From assembly GCA_050951505.1 (NCBI GenBank), contig JBMNJE010000013.1:1-64000 (forward strand): a DNA stretch of 64,000 bases, read 5' to 3'. Position 1 is the first letter of the stretch. The number at the start of each line of letters is the position of its first letter. The translations under genes and the position numbers were made by a program. Source of the stretch: DUOA01 sp012839095. GTDB taxonomy: Bacteria; Bacillota; Clostridia; Caldicoprobacterales; DTU083. Positions 8,370 to 15,399 of the stretch are shown piece after piece. The notes beneath the pieces are model-generated. The model saw nothing but the letters and a program-made list of their open reading frames with translations, was not told the DNA's origin and did no database searches.

Positions 8370-8735
8370 CTATTCGGCAGTTTTCAGAGACAGAATATGA
8401 AAAGTAACACCGGCGGCTGTCAGCAGCAGCAAAATCCGCAGCAACAGGTGCTTTGCAACGAAGGCGGCGGCTGTTCCGATGGATATCCAAAGCAGAGTTA
8501 GAGCCAATATTTTGGATAAAAGCGGAACACCTCTTCCATCAAGATAACTCCGAATATAGTGCCCTAAAACCCGGCTTTCCGTCAGCTTCTTATAAAGCTT
8601 TCCGGAGCCTTTTCCATAGCATGCCGCTGCCAGCAGCAAAAAGGGCGTGGTAGGCAATATTGGTACGAAGATGCCTATGGTGCCCAGAATTACAAATATA
8701 GATCCTAAGGTGATATATATATAATTGTTTTTCAA
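8370..8735 (-). CDS. DUF454 (YbaN-like) inner-membrane protein
   Basis: About 121 residues with three to four membrane segments and the DUF454 pattern GTIGIFVPILPTTPFLLLAAACY near the N-terminus, followed by a short basic loop and two more hydrophobic stretches. The family function is not established. TTG 8735 is the likely start: AGGAG (8745-8749) lies 9 nt upstream and the resulting length fits the family; a longer in-frame version adds about 13 non-conserved residues. It stands alone on the minus strand, convergent with the ABC module. Confidence 0.8.
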   Translation of the reverse strand: MKNNYIYITLGSIFVILGTIGIFVPILPTTPFLLLAAACYGKGSGKLYKKLTESRVLGHYIRSYLDGRGVPLLSKILALTLLWISIGTAAAFVAKHLLLRILLLLTAAGVTFHILSLKTAE

Positions 8736-8803
8736 AAACAGACACTCCTGACTAAATCCAAGGTTACTAAACAATTATAAACCAAAATAGAAAAGATAAC
8801 TAC

Positions 8804-8837
8804 AAAAGCCTCACCCTGCTTAAGGTGAGACTTTTTT
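8804..8837 (-). terminator. Terminator downstream of the URO-D-like gene
   Basis: CTCACC (8810-8815) pairs with GGTGAG (8824-8829), extended by AAG/CTT after a mismatch. T-rich tracts flank it on both strands. It lies about 50-80 nt after the stop of the minus-strand gene at 8886, and may also work on the plus strand (six T at 8832-8837). Confidence 0.7.
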
Positions 8838-8885
8838 CATACAACTTATACCTGCTTTCAGAATGATTTAATTCATCAGGATACC

Positions 8886-9968
8886 CTAGTATCTGCCCAG
8901 GTCCAGCCCTTTCTCTATAAAGTACCGGTAAGTGTCATAATTCACCGTGTTAGGGATGGAATGATCGCTGTGAAGCACATAGCCGAACTTTCCCTTTACT
9001 ACCGGAATCTTGGCTTCCAGCTCGGCATCGATTATGCTTTTGTCATTGCTGTACAGGGTTCTTACATCAATGCCGCCCATAAAGGACAGAACGTCTCCAT
9101 AGCTTTCATAAAGCCGCAGCAGATCCATGCCTGCTTTAACCTCAATCACCTGCAGGCAGTCCATGCCCGCTTCCAGCAGCCCGGGAACAAGGGGCTCCAC
9201 AAATCCACAGGAATGTACTATGACTGGCAGGTTTTTGCTGTGGGCAAAATCCATGGTAAGCTTATGCCCCGGCTGAATGATCTCCTTGTACATAGCCGGT
9301 GACATGAAGGGCCGCTGCTTGAACCCCATATCTTCATAATACCAGATTCCATCAGGGTACCCTTCTTTTTCAAACAATATCTCCTGGAGCTCAACTGTCA
9401 GACGCGCATAGGTGTTCACCATATCCCTTACCCAGTCCGGATCCATGGCCATGCCAATCAGCATATACTCATGACCGCATACGGGGTGCATGATTTCAAA
9501 TACGTTGACACCACACCAGGCAAAGAAGCGGTTGCTTTCCTCTGCTCTTCTTTTCTGCTCACGATAATTCTCAAAATTAATTCTGCGCGGATCCGGTGTC
9601 AGCTTGGGTTTGATATGCTCTTCCCAGGCCCTGCGTTCCTTCACCATAAAATCTATATGCTCGGGTGTGCTGTCGTGAAGTTTATGCTGCCGGAGAACTG
9701 CTCCGTTGCCATCCCGCCTTACAATGGTCTCTTCTGTTTCTTCCAGAATTTCGGGTTCATAATCCAGATCAGCCGTTAGATTAAAAGGCCAGCACAGCTC
9801 CATGTCAAAACCAAAATGATCAGAAAACGATACATCTTCCGGTATCCATCCCCTGGCTGACCATTCCTTATGGGTATCACCCCAGAAGTGCTCATACAGC
9901 CCAATACGGTCTACAGGCTTGCGCTTAAGTATATTGCCTATTCTTTCCCTGCCGGTCATTTCGTTCAT
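8886..9968 (-). CDS. Uroporphyrinogen decarboxylase (URO-D) family protein, methyltransferase-like
   Basis: 360 residues of the URO-D/CmuA/MtaA fold. It starts with MTGRERIGNILKRKPVDRIG, the usual opening of this family in sugar operons. HSCG (near residue 252) fits the His-x-Cys zinc motif of corrinoid-linked methyltransferases such as MtaA, but the distal Cys is not evident; near the C-terminus HSDHSIP is seen instead. It is not a haem biosynthesis HemE: no haem genes are nearby and length and motifs differ. The insertion sequence ends 25 bp upstream of the start codon, so the gene has lost its native upstream region. Remnants of a Gfo/Idh oxidoreductase and an esterase on the same strand beyond the insertion suggest an ancestral operon. 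Role uncertain; demethylation of a methylated sugar or glycoside is a guess. Confidence 0.85.
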   Translation of the reverse strand: MNEMTGRERIGNILKRKPVDRIGLYEHFWGDTHKEWSARGWIPEDVSFSDHFGFDMELCWPFNLTADLDYEPEILEETEETIVRRDGNGAVLRQHKLHDSTPEHIDFMVKERRAWEEHIKPKLTPDPRRINFENYREQKRRAEESNRFFAWCGVNVFEIMHPVCGHEYMLIGMAMDPDWVRDMVNTYARLTVELQEILFEKEGYPDGIWYYEDMGFKQRPFMSPAMYKEIIQPGHKLTMDFAHSKNLPVIVHSCGFVEPLVPGLLEAGMDCLQVIEVKAGMDLLRLYESYGDVLSFMGGIDVRTLYSNDKSIIDAELEAKIPVVKGKFGYVLHSDHSIPNTVNYDTYRYFIEKGLDLGRY

Positions 9969-9983
9969 ATGTACGCCCCCAAA

Positions 9984-9993
9984 CTATTGCTTA
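9984..9993. repeat. 10-bp target-site duplication, left copy
   Basis: CTATTGCTTA, repeated at 11886-11895 immediately outside the other end of the insertion sequence. Perfect identity suggests a recent insertion. Confidence 0.85.
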
Positions 9994-9994
9994 C

Positions 9995-10023
9995 GTAGTG
10001 TCAAATCTGGCACTACTTTTTTT
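9995..10023 (+). terminator. Terminator-like hairpin inside the left end of the insertion sequence
   Basis: GTAGTGTCA (9995-10003) pairs with TGGCACTAC (10008-10016), with one G-U pair and loop AATC, followed by seven T (10017-10023). It would stop transcription entering the element from the left. Its outer arm is the terminal repeat itself. Confidence 0.7.
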
Positions 10024-10070
10024 ATAAAAACCCTTGTATTTCAAGGGATATACCGCATCTTTAAATAAAA

Positions 10071-10145
10071 AAGCAATGACCTCCATTTTTCGTGTATAAT
10101 GTTAATCACCACACAAACAAAACCCGAAAAAGGATGTCATTGCTT
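10071..10145 (+). promoter_or_regulatory. Inverted repeat able to sequester the transposase ribosome binding site in read-through RNA
   Basis: Left arm 10071-10092 (AAGCAATGACCTCC then A, five T, CG) is complementary to 10124-10145 (CG, five A, GGATGTCATTGCTT), with one mismatch and one bulge. The right arm contains the AAAAAGG ribosome binding site and ends directly before the ATG at 10146. A TATAAT box (10095-10100) lies in the loop, so RNA started at the element's own promoter (near 10107) lacks the left arm and leaves the site open, while RNA from outside would hide it. Confidence 0.65.
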
Positions 10146-11609
10146 ATGGATAACATTATACTCTATTTACTTAGAATCATTCAACAGCTTTATCAACAAA
10201 ACTGCTGGCTGATAAGTTTTATTTGCAGATATATTCCGCTTAAACAGTGGGCATTTGATGATTCCCACTCCCCCAAGTATCAGAGATTAACTACGGACAA
10301 GCTTCCTGTCATCAAAACCTTCATCAAACAGGACTGGCAGTTTCTCTTGGAGTACTATTCCTGGAAGTACAACAAACCTCTAAAACCAGTTCAGCGCAGG
10401 AATGGTAAAACTATACCCGAAGATACTCTTTGCCCTCTCTGTGGTGCCCCACACCACTACTTGTACGACAACAATGGCGGAGGCGGTCAATACCTGTGCA
10501 AGGTCTGCGGTCAAACCTTCATTACTGGCGACCTCGTAACTACTCCAATACGCTTTTTATGTCCTTACTGCGGCCATTCCCTGGTAGCAAAAAAGAACAG
10601 GACTTTCTTTCGCATTCATAAATGCGTTAATACCAAATGCTCCTTCTATCTACGAAACCTTAAAAAGGTTGATAAGAAGCATCTTAAAGAAGAATACGGG
10701 AAGAGCAAGTATAAGCTCCACTACATCTACAGGGAATTTACCGTAGATTTTTTCCGCATGGACTTGGATTCACTTCCCAGGAATGCTTCTTCCCTGAAGT
10801 TCTCCAAGCACAATTCCCACATCATGTCTCTATGCCTCACTATGCACGTGAATCTTCAGCTTTCTTTGCGCAAGACTGCCCAAGCTCTCAATGACCTGTA
10901 CGGGATTAAAATCTCTCACCAGCAGGTTGCTAACTACGCTAGAACCGCATCCCTTCTAGTCAAACCTTTTGTGGATCATTACCACTACCCTAAATCTAAG
11001 ACCTTCATTGCTGATGAGACCTATATCAAAGTTCGGGGTATCAAAGGTTATGTTTGGTTCATCATGGATGCTGTGTCCCGCTCCATACTCGGCTATCAAG
11101 TCTCTGACAACCGTGGTGTTGGCCCTTGCATCCTTGCCATGCGAATGGCCTTCCGCCATCTTAAGAAGCTCCCTGAAAATTTCCGCTTCATTGCTGATGG
11201 TTACAGCGCCTACCCACTGGCAGCCCAGCAGTTTTTCCTTGAGTTCAAAGAAGACTTTCTATTCCAGATCACACAAGTGATCGGACTTACCAATGATGAT
11301 GCGGTGACCGCTGAGTTCCGGCCTTTCAAACAGATGGTTGAACGTCTGAATCGTACCTTCAAATCCTCTTACAGGGTCAGCTGTGGCTACGACAATTTCG
11401 ACGGTGCCAACTACAATGTTGCGCTATGGGTTGCCTATTACAACTTCCTCCGTCCACATAAACAAAAGAATTATCGTGTACTGAACAAGGTGGAAATGTT
11501 AGAAGGGGCCGATAACATGCCCGGTAAATGGCAACTTCTGATCTACCTGGGACAGCAAACTATCTTACGGCTACAGGAGCAACAACGTTCTGAAGGAATC
11601 TGTTCTTAG
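10146..11609 (+). CDS. DDE transposase with N-terminal zinc ribbons
   Basis: About 487 residues. The N-terminal third holds several Cys pairs (LCPLCGAPHH, LCKVCGQTF, LCPYCGHS, KCVNTKCSFY) forming two or three zinc ribbons, followed by a helical DNA-binding segment and a DDE/RNase H-like core. The catalytic triad is readable as ADETYIKVRG (first Asp), IADGYSAY (second Asp) and MVERLNRTFK (Glu). The core is intact, so it is probably active. ATG 10146 is preferred because the AAAAAGG site is 12 nt upstream; the in-frame ATG at 10134 is immediately after that site. It is transcribed away from the URO-D-like gene. Confidence 0.9.
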   Translation: MDNIILYLLRIIQQLYQQNCWLISFICRYIPLKQWAFDDSHSPKYQRLTTDKLPVIKTFIKQDWQFLLEYYSWKYNKPLKPVQRRNGKTIPEDTLCPLCGAPHHYLYDNNGGGGQYLCKVCGQTFITGDLVTTPIRFLCPYCGHSLVAKKNRTFFRIHKCVNTKCSFYLRNLKKVDKKHLKEEYGKSKYKLHYIYREFTVDFFRMDLDSLPRNASSLKFSKHNSHIMSLCLTMHVNLQLSLRKTAQALNDLYGIKISHQQVANYARTASLLVKPFVDHYHYPKSKTFIADETYIKVRGIKGYVWFIMDAVSRSILGYQVSDNRGVGPCILAMRMAFRHLKKLPENFRFIADGYSAYPLAAQQFFLEFKEDFLFQITQVIGLTNDDAVTAEFRPFKQMVERLNRTFKSSYRVSCGYDNFDGANYNVALWVAYYNFLRPHKQKNYRVLNKVEMLEGADNMPGKWQLLIYLGQQTILRLQEQQRSEGICS

Positions 11610-11638
11610 ATTCTGAGCCTGAGGTAAGACACCAGCCA

Positions 11639-11786
11639 TCAGAACCCATGGTTCTGACTTGCCCTTGATAGCGAGTTCAAATCAGTGCTACAATGCTTTG
11701 AACCAGACGGCATATGAAGTATCTGTTCCTGAGTTCCTTGCCGTCGGTGAGTCTTTCAGTGCACTGATTTGTTGTGCTGTCAAGGG
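11639..11786 (+). other. Highly structured non-coding segment at the right end of the insertion sequence
   Basis: Starting 30 nt after the transposase stop there is a perfect 8-bp hairpin with a 3-nt loop (11639-11657), then nested complementary blocks: CCCTTGATAGC (11662-11672) with GCTGTCAAGGG (11776-11786, one G-U); CAAATCAGTGC (11678-11688) with GCACTGATTTG (11761-11771, perfect); GACGGCA (11706-11712) with TGCCGTC (11739-11745, perfect). Together these give a branched structure of about 125 nt. No open reading frame explains it. It could be a transposition-related DNA cruciform, a 3' RNA structure or an independent RNA. Confidence 0.6.
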
Positions 11787-11885
11787 TGGCGTTTATTACC
11801 AATATCGTTAATATCTGCAATTTTCAAGGTGCTATTTGAGCCTTTCTCTTTTGGCTCTGTCTTTCATAAATCACTTGACACTACC

Positions 11886-11895
11886 CTATTGCTTA
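11886..11895. repeat. 10-bp target-site duplication, right copy
   Basis: CTATTGCTTA, identical to 9984-9993. Confidence 0.85.
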
Positions 11896-12058
11896 TTGTT
11901 GTGATGTGTCGTTTTAATGCAATAATCGATTATCTGTGTCAATTTTCCGGTTCTTATGAATGTAATTCTATCATCCGTCGACATCTGATACAAGCCCAAA
12001 TATACCTGTGAAAAGGATTACTTCCATATTAATCGTTGATTCCTCTCCAGTGTCTGTA
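11896..12058 (-). promoter_or_regulatory. Stranded upstream region of the URO-D-like gene
   Basis: Before the insertion this stretch lay directly upstream of the gene at 8886-9968. On the minus strand it carries TTGACA (complement of 11937-11942) and, just downstream, the perfect 12-bp palindrome ATAATCGATTAT (11922-11933). No good -10 is seen, so the promoter call is weak. No gene is present here. Confidence 0.35.
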
Positions 12059-12564
12059 CTATAACCACTTGTTCATAAACTTGATTACTTCCGCTCTCAT
12101 CTCGGCTGTTTCCAGATGACCCACAGGATATTTCAGCAATTTATAGCGTTCCTCAGCCCCTGCATCTGCATATGCTTTTTTCAAAGCATCATCTACAATA
12201 TCCAAGCCTTTCAGCGGTGTAAGGCGATCATAAATTCCATTCAGACTGAGATGCGGCCTGGGACAGATGAGCTCATTTATTTGAGCAGTTGTAAAATGAT
12301 TCAGTAAGTCCGGTACATAATAGTAGATGCCGTGGCCGTCCAATCCCCGCGCTTCAATCAATGAATGAAAATCCGTCATACAGCAGATATCCACACAAAC
12401 CTTTACCCTCTCGTCCAAGGCAGCCAGCCACCAGGCTTTAGTACTCCCCATGGACATGCCCAGTGTTCCTATGCGGTCAGTATCCACATCATCTGCCGGC
12501 AGCATAACACTCCTTTAATGCTTCTGCCAGGCCTTCCACCCATGTAAGCCTCTTATCCAGTAAT
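12059..12564 (-). pseudogene. Remnant of an acetyl-esterase / alpha-beta hydrolase, 5'-truncated and frameshifted
   Basis: The readable C-terminal part (12059-12505, 148 residues) has the nucleophile elbow GMSMGS, a conserved VDTDRIG lead-in and a C-terminal catalytic His in VGHLET, as in acetyl xylan esterase / dienelactone-hydrolase-like enzymes. Upstream in another frame (to about 12564) the sequence LDKRLTWVEGLAEALKECY continues the same protein, so one extra base near 12494-12500 (CCGG region) broke the frame. The first half of the gene, with the lid and oxyanion region, is missing; the sequence beyond about 12564 belongs to an oxidoreductase. Confidence 0.75.
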
Positions 12565-12712
12565 TACATTTCCGCGGGTCCGGATCCACAGCACCGGTAA
12601 TTTTAACCCCTCTTTCCTGCCCTTCATTCAAAAGAGCTTCCACATATAAATTGCCATAACCTCCGATGCCGGCCAATACCACAGATACTCCCCTTGTCAT
12701 TTTATTTTGCAC
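12515..12712 (-). pseudogene. N-terminal remnant of a Gfo/Idh/MocA oxidoreductase
   Basis: 65 residues, of which the first 48 or so are the Rossmann opening (VVLAGIGGYGNLYVEALL, then ITGAVDPDPRKC). After that the reading frame runs out of frame into the esterase remnant and stops. The catalytic EKP region and the whole substrate domain are gone. A deletion removing the rest of this gene and the start of the esterase explains the join. The TTATT..TAACAGTGAGGTGCAAA upstream region still has a ribosome binding site, so a short peptide could be made. Confidence 0.7.
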
Positions 12713-12861
12713 CTCACTGTTATAAAAAAATGCCTCCAGTTCATATTGTCATTATAACATGTTATTTGTATGGCATCACCAAAAATCACCAGTTTACAGT
12801 TTGTGTAAATCAATATATGAATGAATACTATAGCATTATACTAAAAAATCAAATATAATTG

Positions 12862-12889
12862 TTATGACGGTAAAAGCATAGATTATAAT
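12862..12889 (+). promoter_or_regulatory. Candidate promoter of the SPFH operon
   Basis: TTATGA (12862-12867), 16-bp spacer, TATAAT (12884-12889), about 85 bp before the start at 12974. The stretch 12713-12973 contains no gene. Confidence 0.4.
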
Positions 12890-12973
12890 GATAATGTATA
12901 GTTTCACAAACTATTAACTGACACTGGTGGAATGATCAGAATGATGATCAGAATTCAGAAGGGAGAAGAGAAA

Positions 12974-14365
12974 ATGGGTATTATAAAAGCTGCAGCAGGC
13001 GCGGTAGGCGGTGCACTTGCCGATCAATGGCTGGAAACCATAGAACCGGCGAAAATGGACAACAGTGTCATAGCCACATACGGAACTCTGGTTCGGAAAA
13101 ATGACAGGCGAAGCTCCAACCGCCGGCGGACTGAAGATGTTATTTCCAACGGTTCCATCATCCATGTTCCGGAGAATGTATTCATGCTTCTGGTAGACGG
13201 AGGAAAGGTCATATCAGCAACGGATGAACCCGGATACTGGCAGGTAGACAATTCAAGGGCACCCTCCATATTCTTTCAGTCGGATGAGGGGACTGAGCTT
13301 CCCGGATACCACAATACAGGGCGGACAGCCATACAGCGCCCCGGCGGGCTCAGAAATACCCTTAAGGATTCCTGGGAGCGTTTCAAATTCGGCGGGACCA
13401 CTCCCGTAAAACAGCAGGTCATCTATATCAACAAGCAGGAGATCCCCGACATCCGTTTCGGCACACGCAATCCCGTTTCCTACACCGACAGGGTGCTGGT
13501 GCCCGGCAGAGTGGTTCCCTGCAAGGTAACCTCCTTCGGCACCTATTCAATAAAGGTGGCTGATCCTCTGCTCTTCTATACCGAGGTATGCAGTAAATCC
13601 GGGAAATCCAATCTGGAACTGACAGACCTGGCAGAACAATACCTGAATGAGTTTTTGATGGCCTATACCACAGCCCTGGCCAATCTATCCAGGGACGGAG
13701 TACTGGTATCGGATATCCCCATGAAGACAATGGAACTGGGCCAGTACATGGCAGATGTCCTGGATCAGGAATGGCTGGCCAAGAGAGGTTTCTTCATTCA
13801 AAGCGTAGGAATTGCCGGTATCTCCTTTGATGATAAGACCAATCAGCTGCTGGAGCAGTATGCAAAGGATTCCATCCTCTTCGATCCCAATGCAAGAGCA
13901 GCCCGCATGACAGGCAGCATCGCTTCCGGGCTGGAAGCAGCCGGTTCCAACGAAGGCGGGGCCATGCTGGGCTTTGCAGGCATGACAATGGGAATGAACG
14001 TTGCCGGAGGCATGGGTGCAATGCCCGGACAGCAGGTTCCGAATCAGCAGCAGGCACAAAACGCCTCAGCCGGTGCGCCGACACCGCCTGTATCCTTCTG
14101 GACCTGTACCTGCGGAAACAAGATGGATGAGGAAGCCAATTTCTGCTCAAAATGCGGGGGTAAAAAACCTGCACCGAAAAGCAGTGAAGAGGTATGGAAA
14201 TGCTCCTGTGGTCATTCTTCAGACGGTCTTTTCTGCCCCAATTGCGGCAAGGCGAAGCCTGATGACGGAAAATGGACCTGCAGTCAGTGCGGTAATTCCT
14301 CGGAAGGCAATTTCTGCTCGAAATGCGGCAGCAAGAAACCCGATGATTCAAATGATCAGAGGTGA
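12974..14365 (+). CDS. SPFH (band 7) domain protein with C-terminal zinc ribbons, YdjI-like
   Basis: About 463 residues. An SPFH/prohibitin-like domain covers roughly 40-300 (VPENVFMLLVDGGKVI near its start; the helical ALANLSRDGVLV and ELGQYMADVLDQEWLAKRGFFIQSVGI region later). A Gly/Met-rich linker (about 320-360) is followed by three zinc ribbons (CTCGNKMDEEANFCSKCGGKK, CSCGHSSDGLFCPNCGKAK and a third of the same type). ATG 12974 has GGGAGAAGAG 4-10 nt upstream. In Bacillus the homologous YdjI works with YdjG, YdjH and PspA in an envelope-stress response; the two following genes match YdjG and YdjH, but no PspA gene is in the window. Confidence 0.85.
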   Translation: MGIIKAAAGAVGGALADQWLETIEPAKMDNSVIATYGTLVRKNDRRSSNRRRTEDVISNGSIIHVPENVFMLLVDGGKVISATDEPGYWQVDNSRAPSIFFQSDEGTELPGYHNTGRTAIQRPGGLRNTLKDSWERFKFGGTTPVKQQVIYINKQEIPDIRFGTRNPVSYTDRVLVPGRVVPCKVTSFGTYSIKVADPLLFYTEVCSKSGKSNLELTDLAEQYLNEFLMAYTTALANLSRDGVLVSDIPMKTMELGQYMADVLDQEWLAKRGFFIQSVGIAGISFDDKTNQLLEQYAKDSILFDPNARAARMTGSIASGLEAAGSNEGGAMLGFAGMTMGMNVAGGMGAMPGQQVPNQQQAQNASAGAPTPPVSFWTCTCGNKMDEEANFCSKCGGKKPAPKSSEEVWKCSCGHSSDGLFCPNCGKAKPDDGKWTCSQCGNSSEGNFCSKCGSKKPDDSNDQR

Positions 14366-14370
14366 CATAA

Positions 14371-15399
14371 ATGGGAGCCCTCCAGTATAAGTGTCTGAAT
14401 TGCAAAGCCGGGCTGGAATTTGATCCGCCTTCCCAGCAATGGAAGTGTAACTATTGCTTCAGCATGTTTTCCAAGGAAGAGCTGGATGCGGTACATCCGC
14501 CTCCGAAGACGGAAGATGAGGATACACCGGAACTGGACTTATATCACTGCGACAGCTGCGGTGCAGATTTGCTTGCCGACAGTACCACATCCGCCACCTT
14601 TTGTCTTTACTGCAAAAATCCAACCATTATCAAGTCCCGGTTTTCAGGAAGATTCAAGCCGAGGTATCTTATTCCCTTTTTCCTGACCAAGGATCAGGCC
14701 ATGGAACTGTATCGGAAATGGATCAGCAGACGGCTGTTCGCACCCAGCGAATTCAAGTACCAGGAAGAGATCGATAAGATTACCGGGGTATATGCCCCCT
14801 TCTGGCTGTTTGACTGCAAGACCAATGGAACAGTGCGGGGCAAGGGCATACGCGTCACTCACTGGGTGCAGGGCCAGTACCGCTATACCCGTACCCAGCA
14901 TTTCCAGGTAGTACGCCGGGGCACCATAGAGTATAAAAAGGTGCCGGTGGATGCATCTCAGAAGCTGGACGATACGCTCATGCAGTTAATGGAGCCCTAC
15001 CATTACAAGGATATGACTGATTTTTCCATGCAGTATATGTCAGGCTTTATGGCCGAAAAATATGATGTTGAATCGGAAGAAGCCAAAACCACAGTAAAAA
15101 GGCGGGTAGCCCAGTATACGGAAAAACGCCTCAGGGATACCATCGCAGGTTACACCAGCTACCGGGACACCGACAGTAATGTGATGCTGGAGGAATGCGA
15201 GGAAAACTATGCACTCCTGCCGGTATATCTGCTGGTAAACAAATATAAGGACAGGGAACATCTTTTCATGGTCAATGGCCAGACAGGCAAGGTAGCGGGT
15301 GAGACTCCCATCAGCAGATGGAAGCAGCTCAGCTTTGCCGGTCTGATATTTGCAGCTGTCTGGCTGCTTGCTGTATTTGGAGGTGCTTTTTTTGGCTGA
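14371..15399 (+). CDS. Zinc-ribbon (TFIIB-type) membrane protein, YdjG-like
   Basis: 342 residues with an N-terminal pair of zinc ribbons (YKCLNCKAGLEFD...WKCNYCFSMF; YHCDSCGADLL...FCLYCKNPTII), a middle domain that often starts with RYLIPFFLTKDQAMELYRKW, and a C-terminal transmembrane segment (about 322-340). Automated annotation of such proteins sometimes reads primosomal protein N', which is wrong here: there is no helicase motif. GAGGTGA at the end of the previous gene serves as ribosome binding site, 5 nt before the ATG. Together with the SPFH and TPM proteins it would form a membrane-anchoring complex, by analogy with Bacillus YdjGHI. Confidence 0.8.
   Translation: MGALQYKCLNCKAGLEFDPPSQQWKCNYCFSMFSKEELDAVHPPPKTEDEDTPELDLYHCDSCGADLLADSTTSATFCLYCKNPTIIKSRFSGRFKPRYLIPFFLTKDQAMELYRKWISRRLFAPSEFKYQEEIDKITGVYAPFWLFDCKTNGTVRGKGIRVTHWVQGQYRYTRTQHFQVVRRGTIEYKKVPVDASQKLDDTLMQLMEPYHYKDMTDFSMQYMSGFMAEKYDVESEEAKTTVKRRVAQYTEKRLRDTIAGYTSYRDTDSNVMLEECEENYALLPVYLLVNKYKDREHLFMVNGQTGKVAGETPISRWKQLSFAGLIFAAVWLLAVFGGAFFG

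Larger units (their letters stand above)
9994..11885 (+). mobile_element. Complete insertion sequence, 1,892 bp
   Basis: Bounded by short terminal inverted repeats: CGTAGTGTCAA (9994-10004) and, on the opposite strand at the right end, GGTAGTGTCAA (11885-11875). Flanked by a perfect 10-bp direct duplication. It encodes one DDE transposase on the plus strand. The left end contains a hairpin followed by seven T, then a small hairpin CCCTTG-TATTT-CAAGGG (10031-10047), then a long inverted repeat over the transposase ribosome binding site. After the transposase stop the right end holds about 275 bp of non-coding, strongly structured DNA. I cannot assign a family with certainty; the catalytic core resembles the IS6-like/rve superfamily, but the 10-bp duplication and repeat sequence are not those of classical IS6. 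Confidence 0.9.

Noticed and set aside
9976..10004. Outward hybrid promoter from the left terminal repeat driving the URO-D-like gene
   Set aside because: TTGACA is present on the outward strand, but no -10 lies 16-18 bp downstream.
11665..11700. GAGTTCAAATC resembling a tRNA T-loop inside the insertion sequence
   Set aside because: Flanking stems do not pair as in tRNA; the segment belongs to the nested structure described separately.
14371..15399. Primosomal protein N' (PriA) annotation suggested by zinc-ribbon similarity
   Set aside because: No helicase motifs; the protein has a C-terminal membrane segment and sits in a YdjG-like context.
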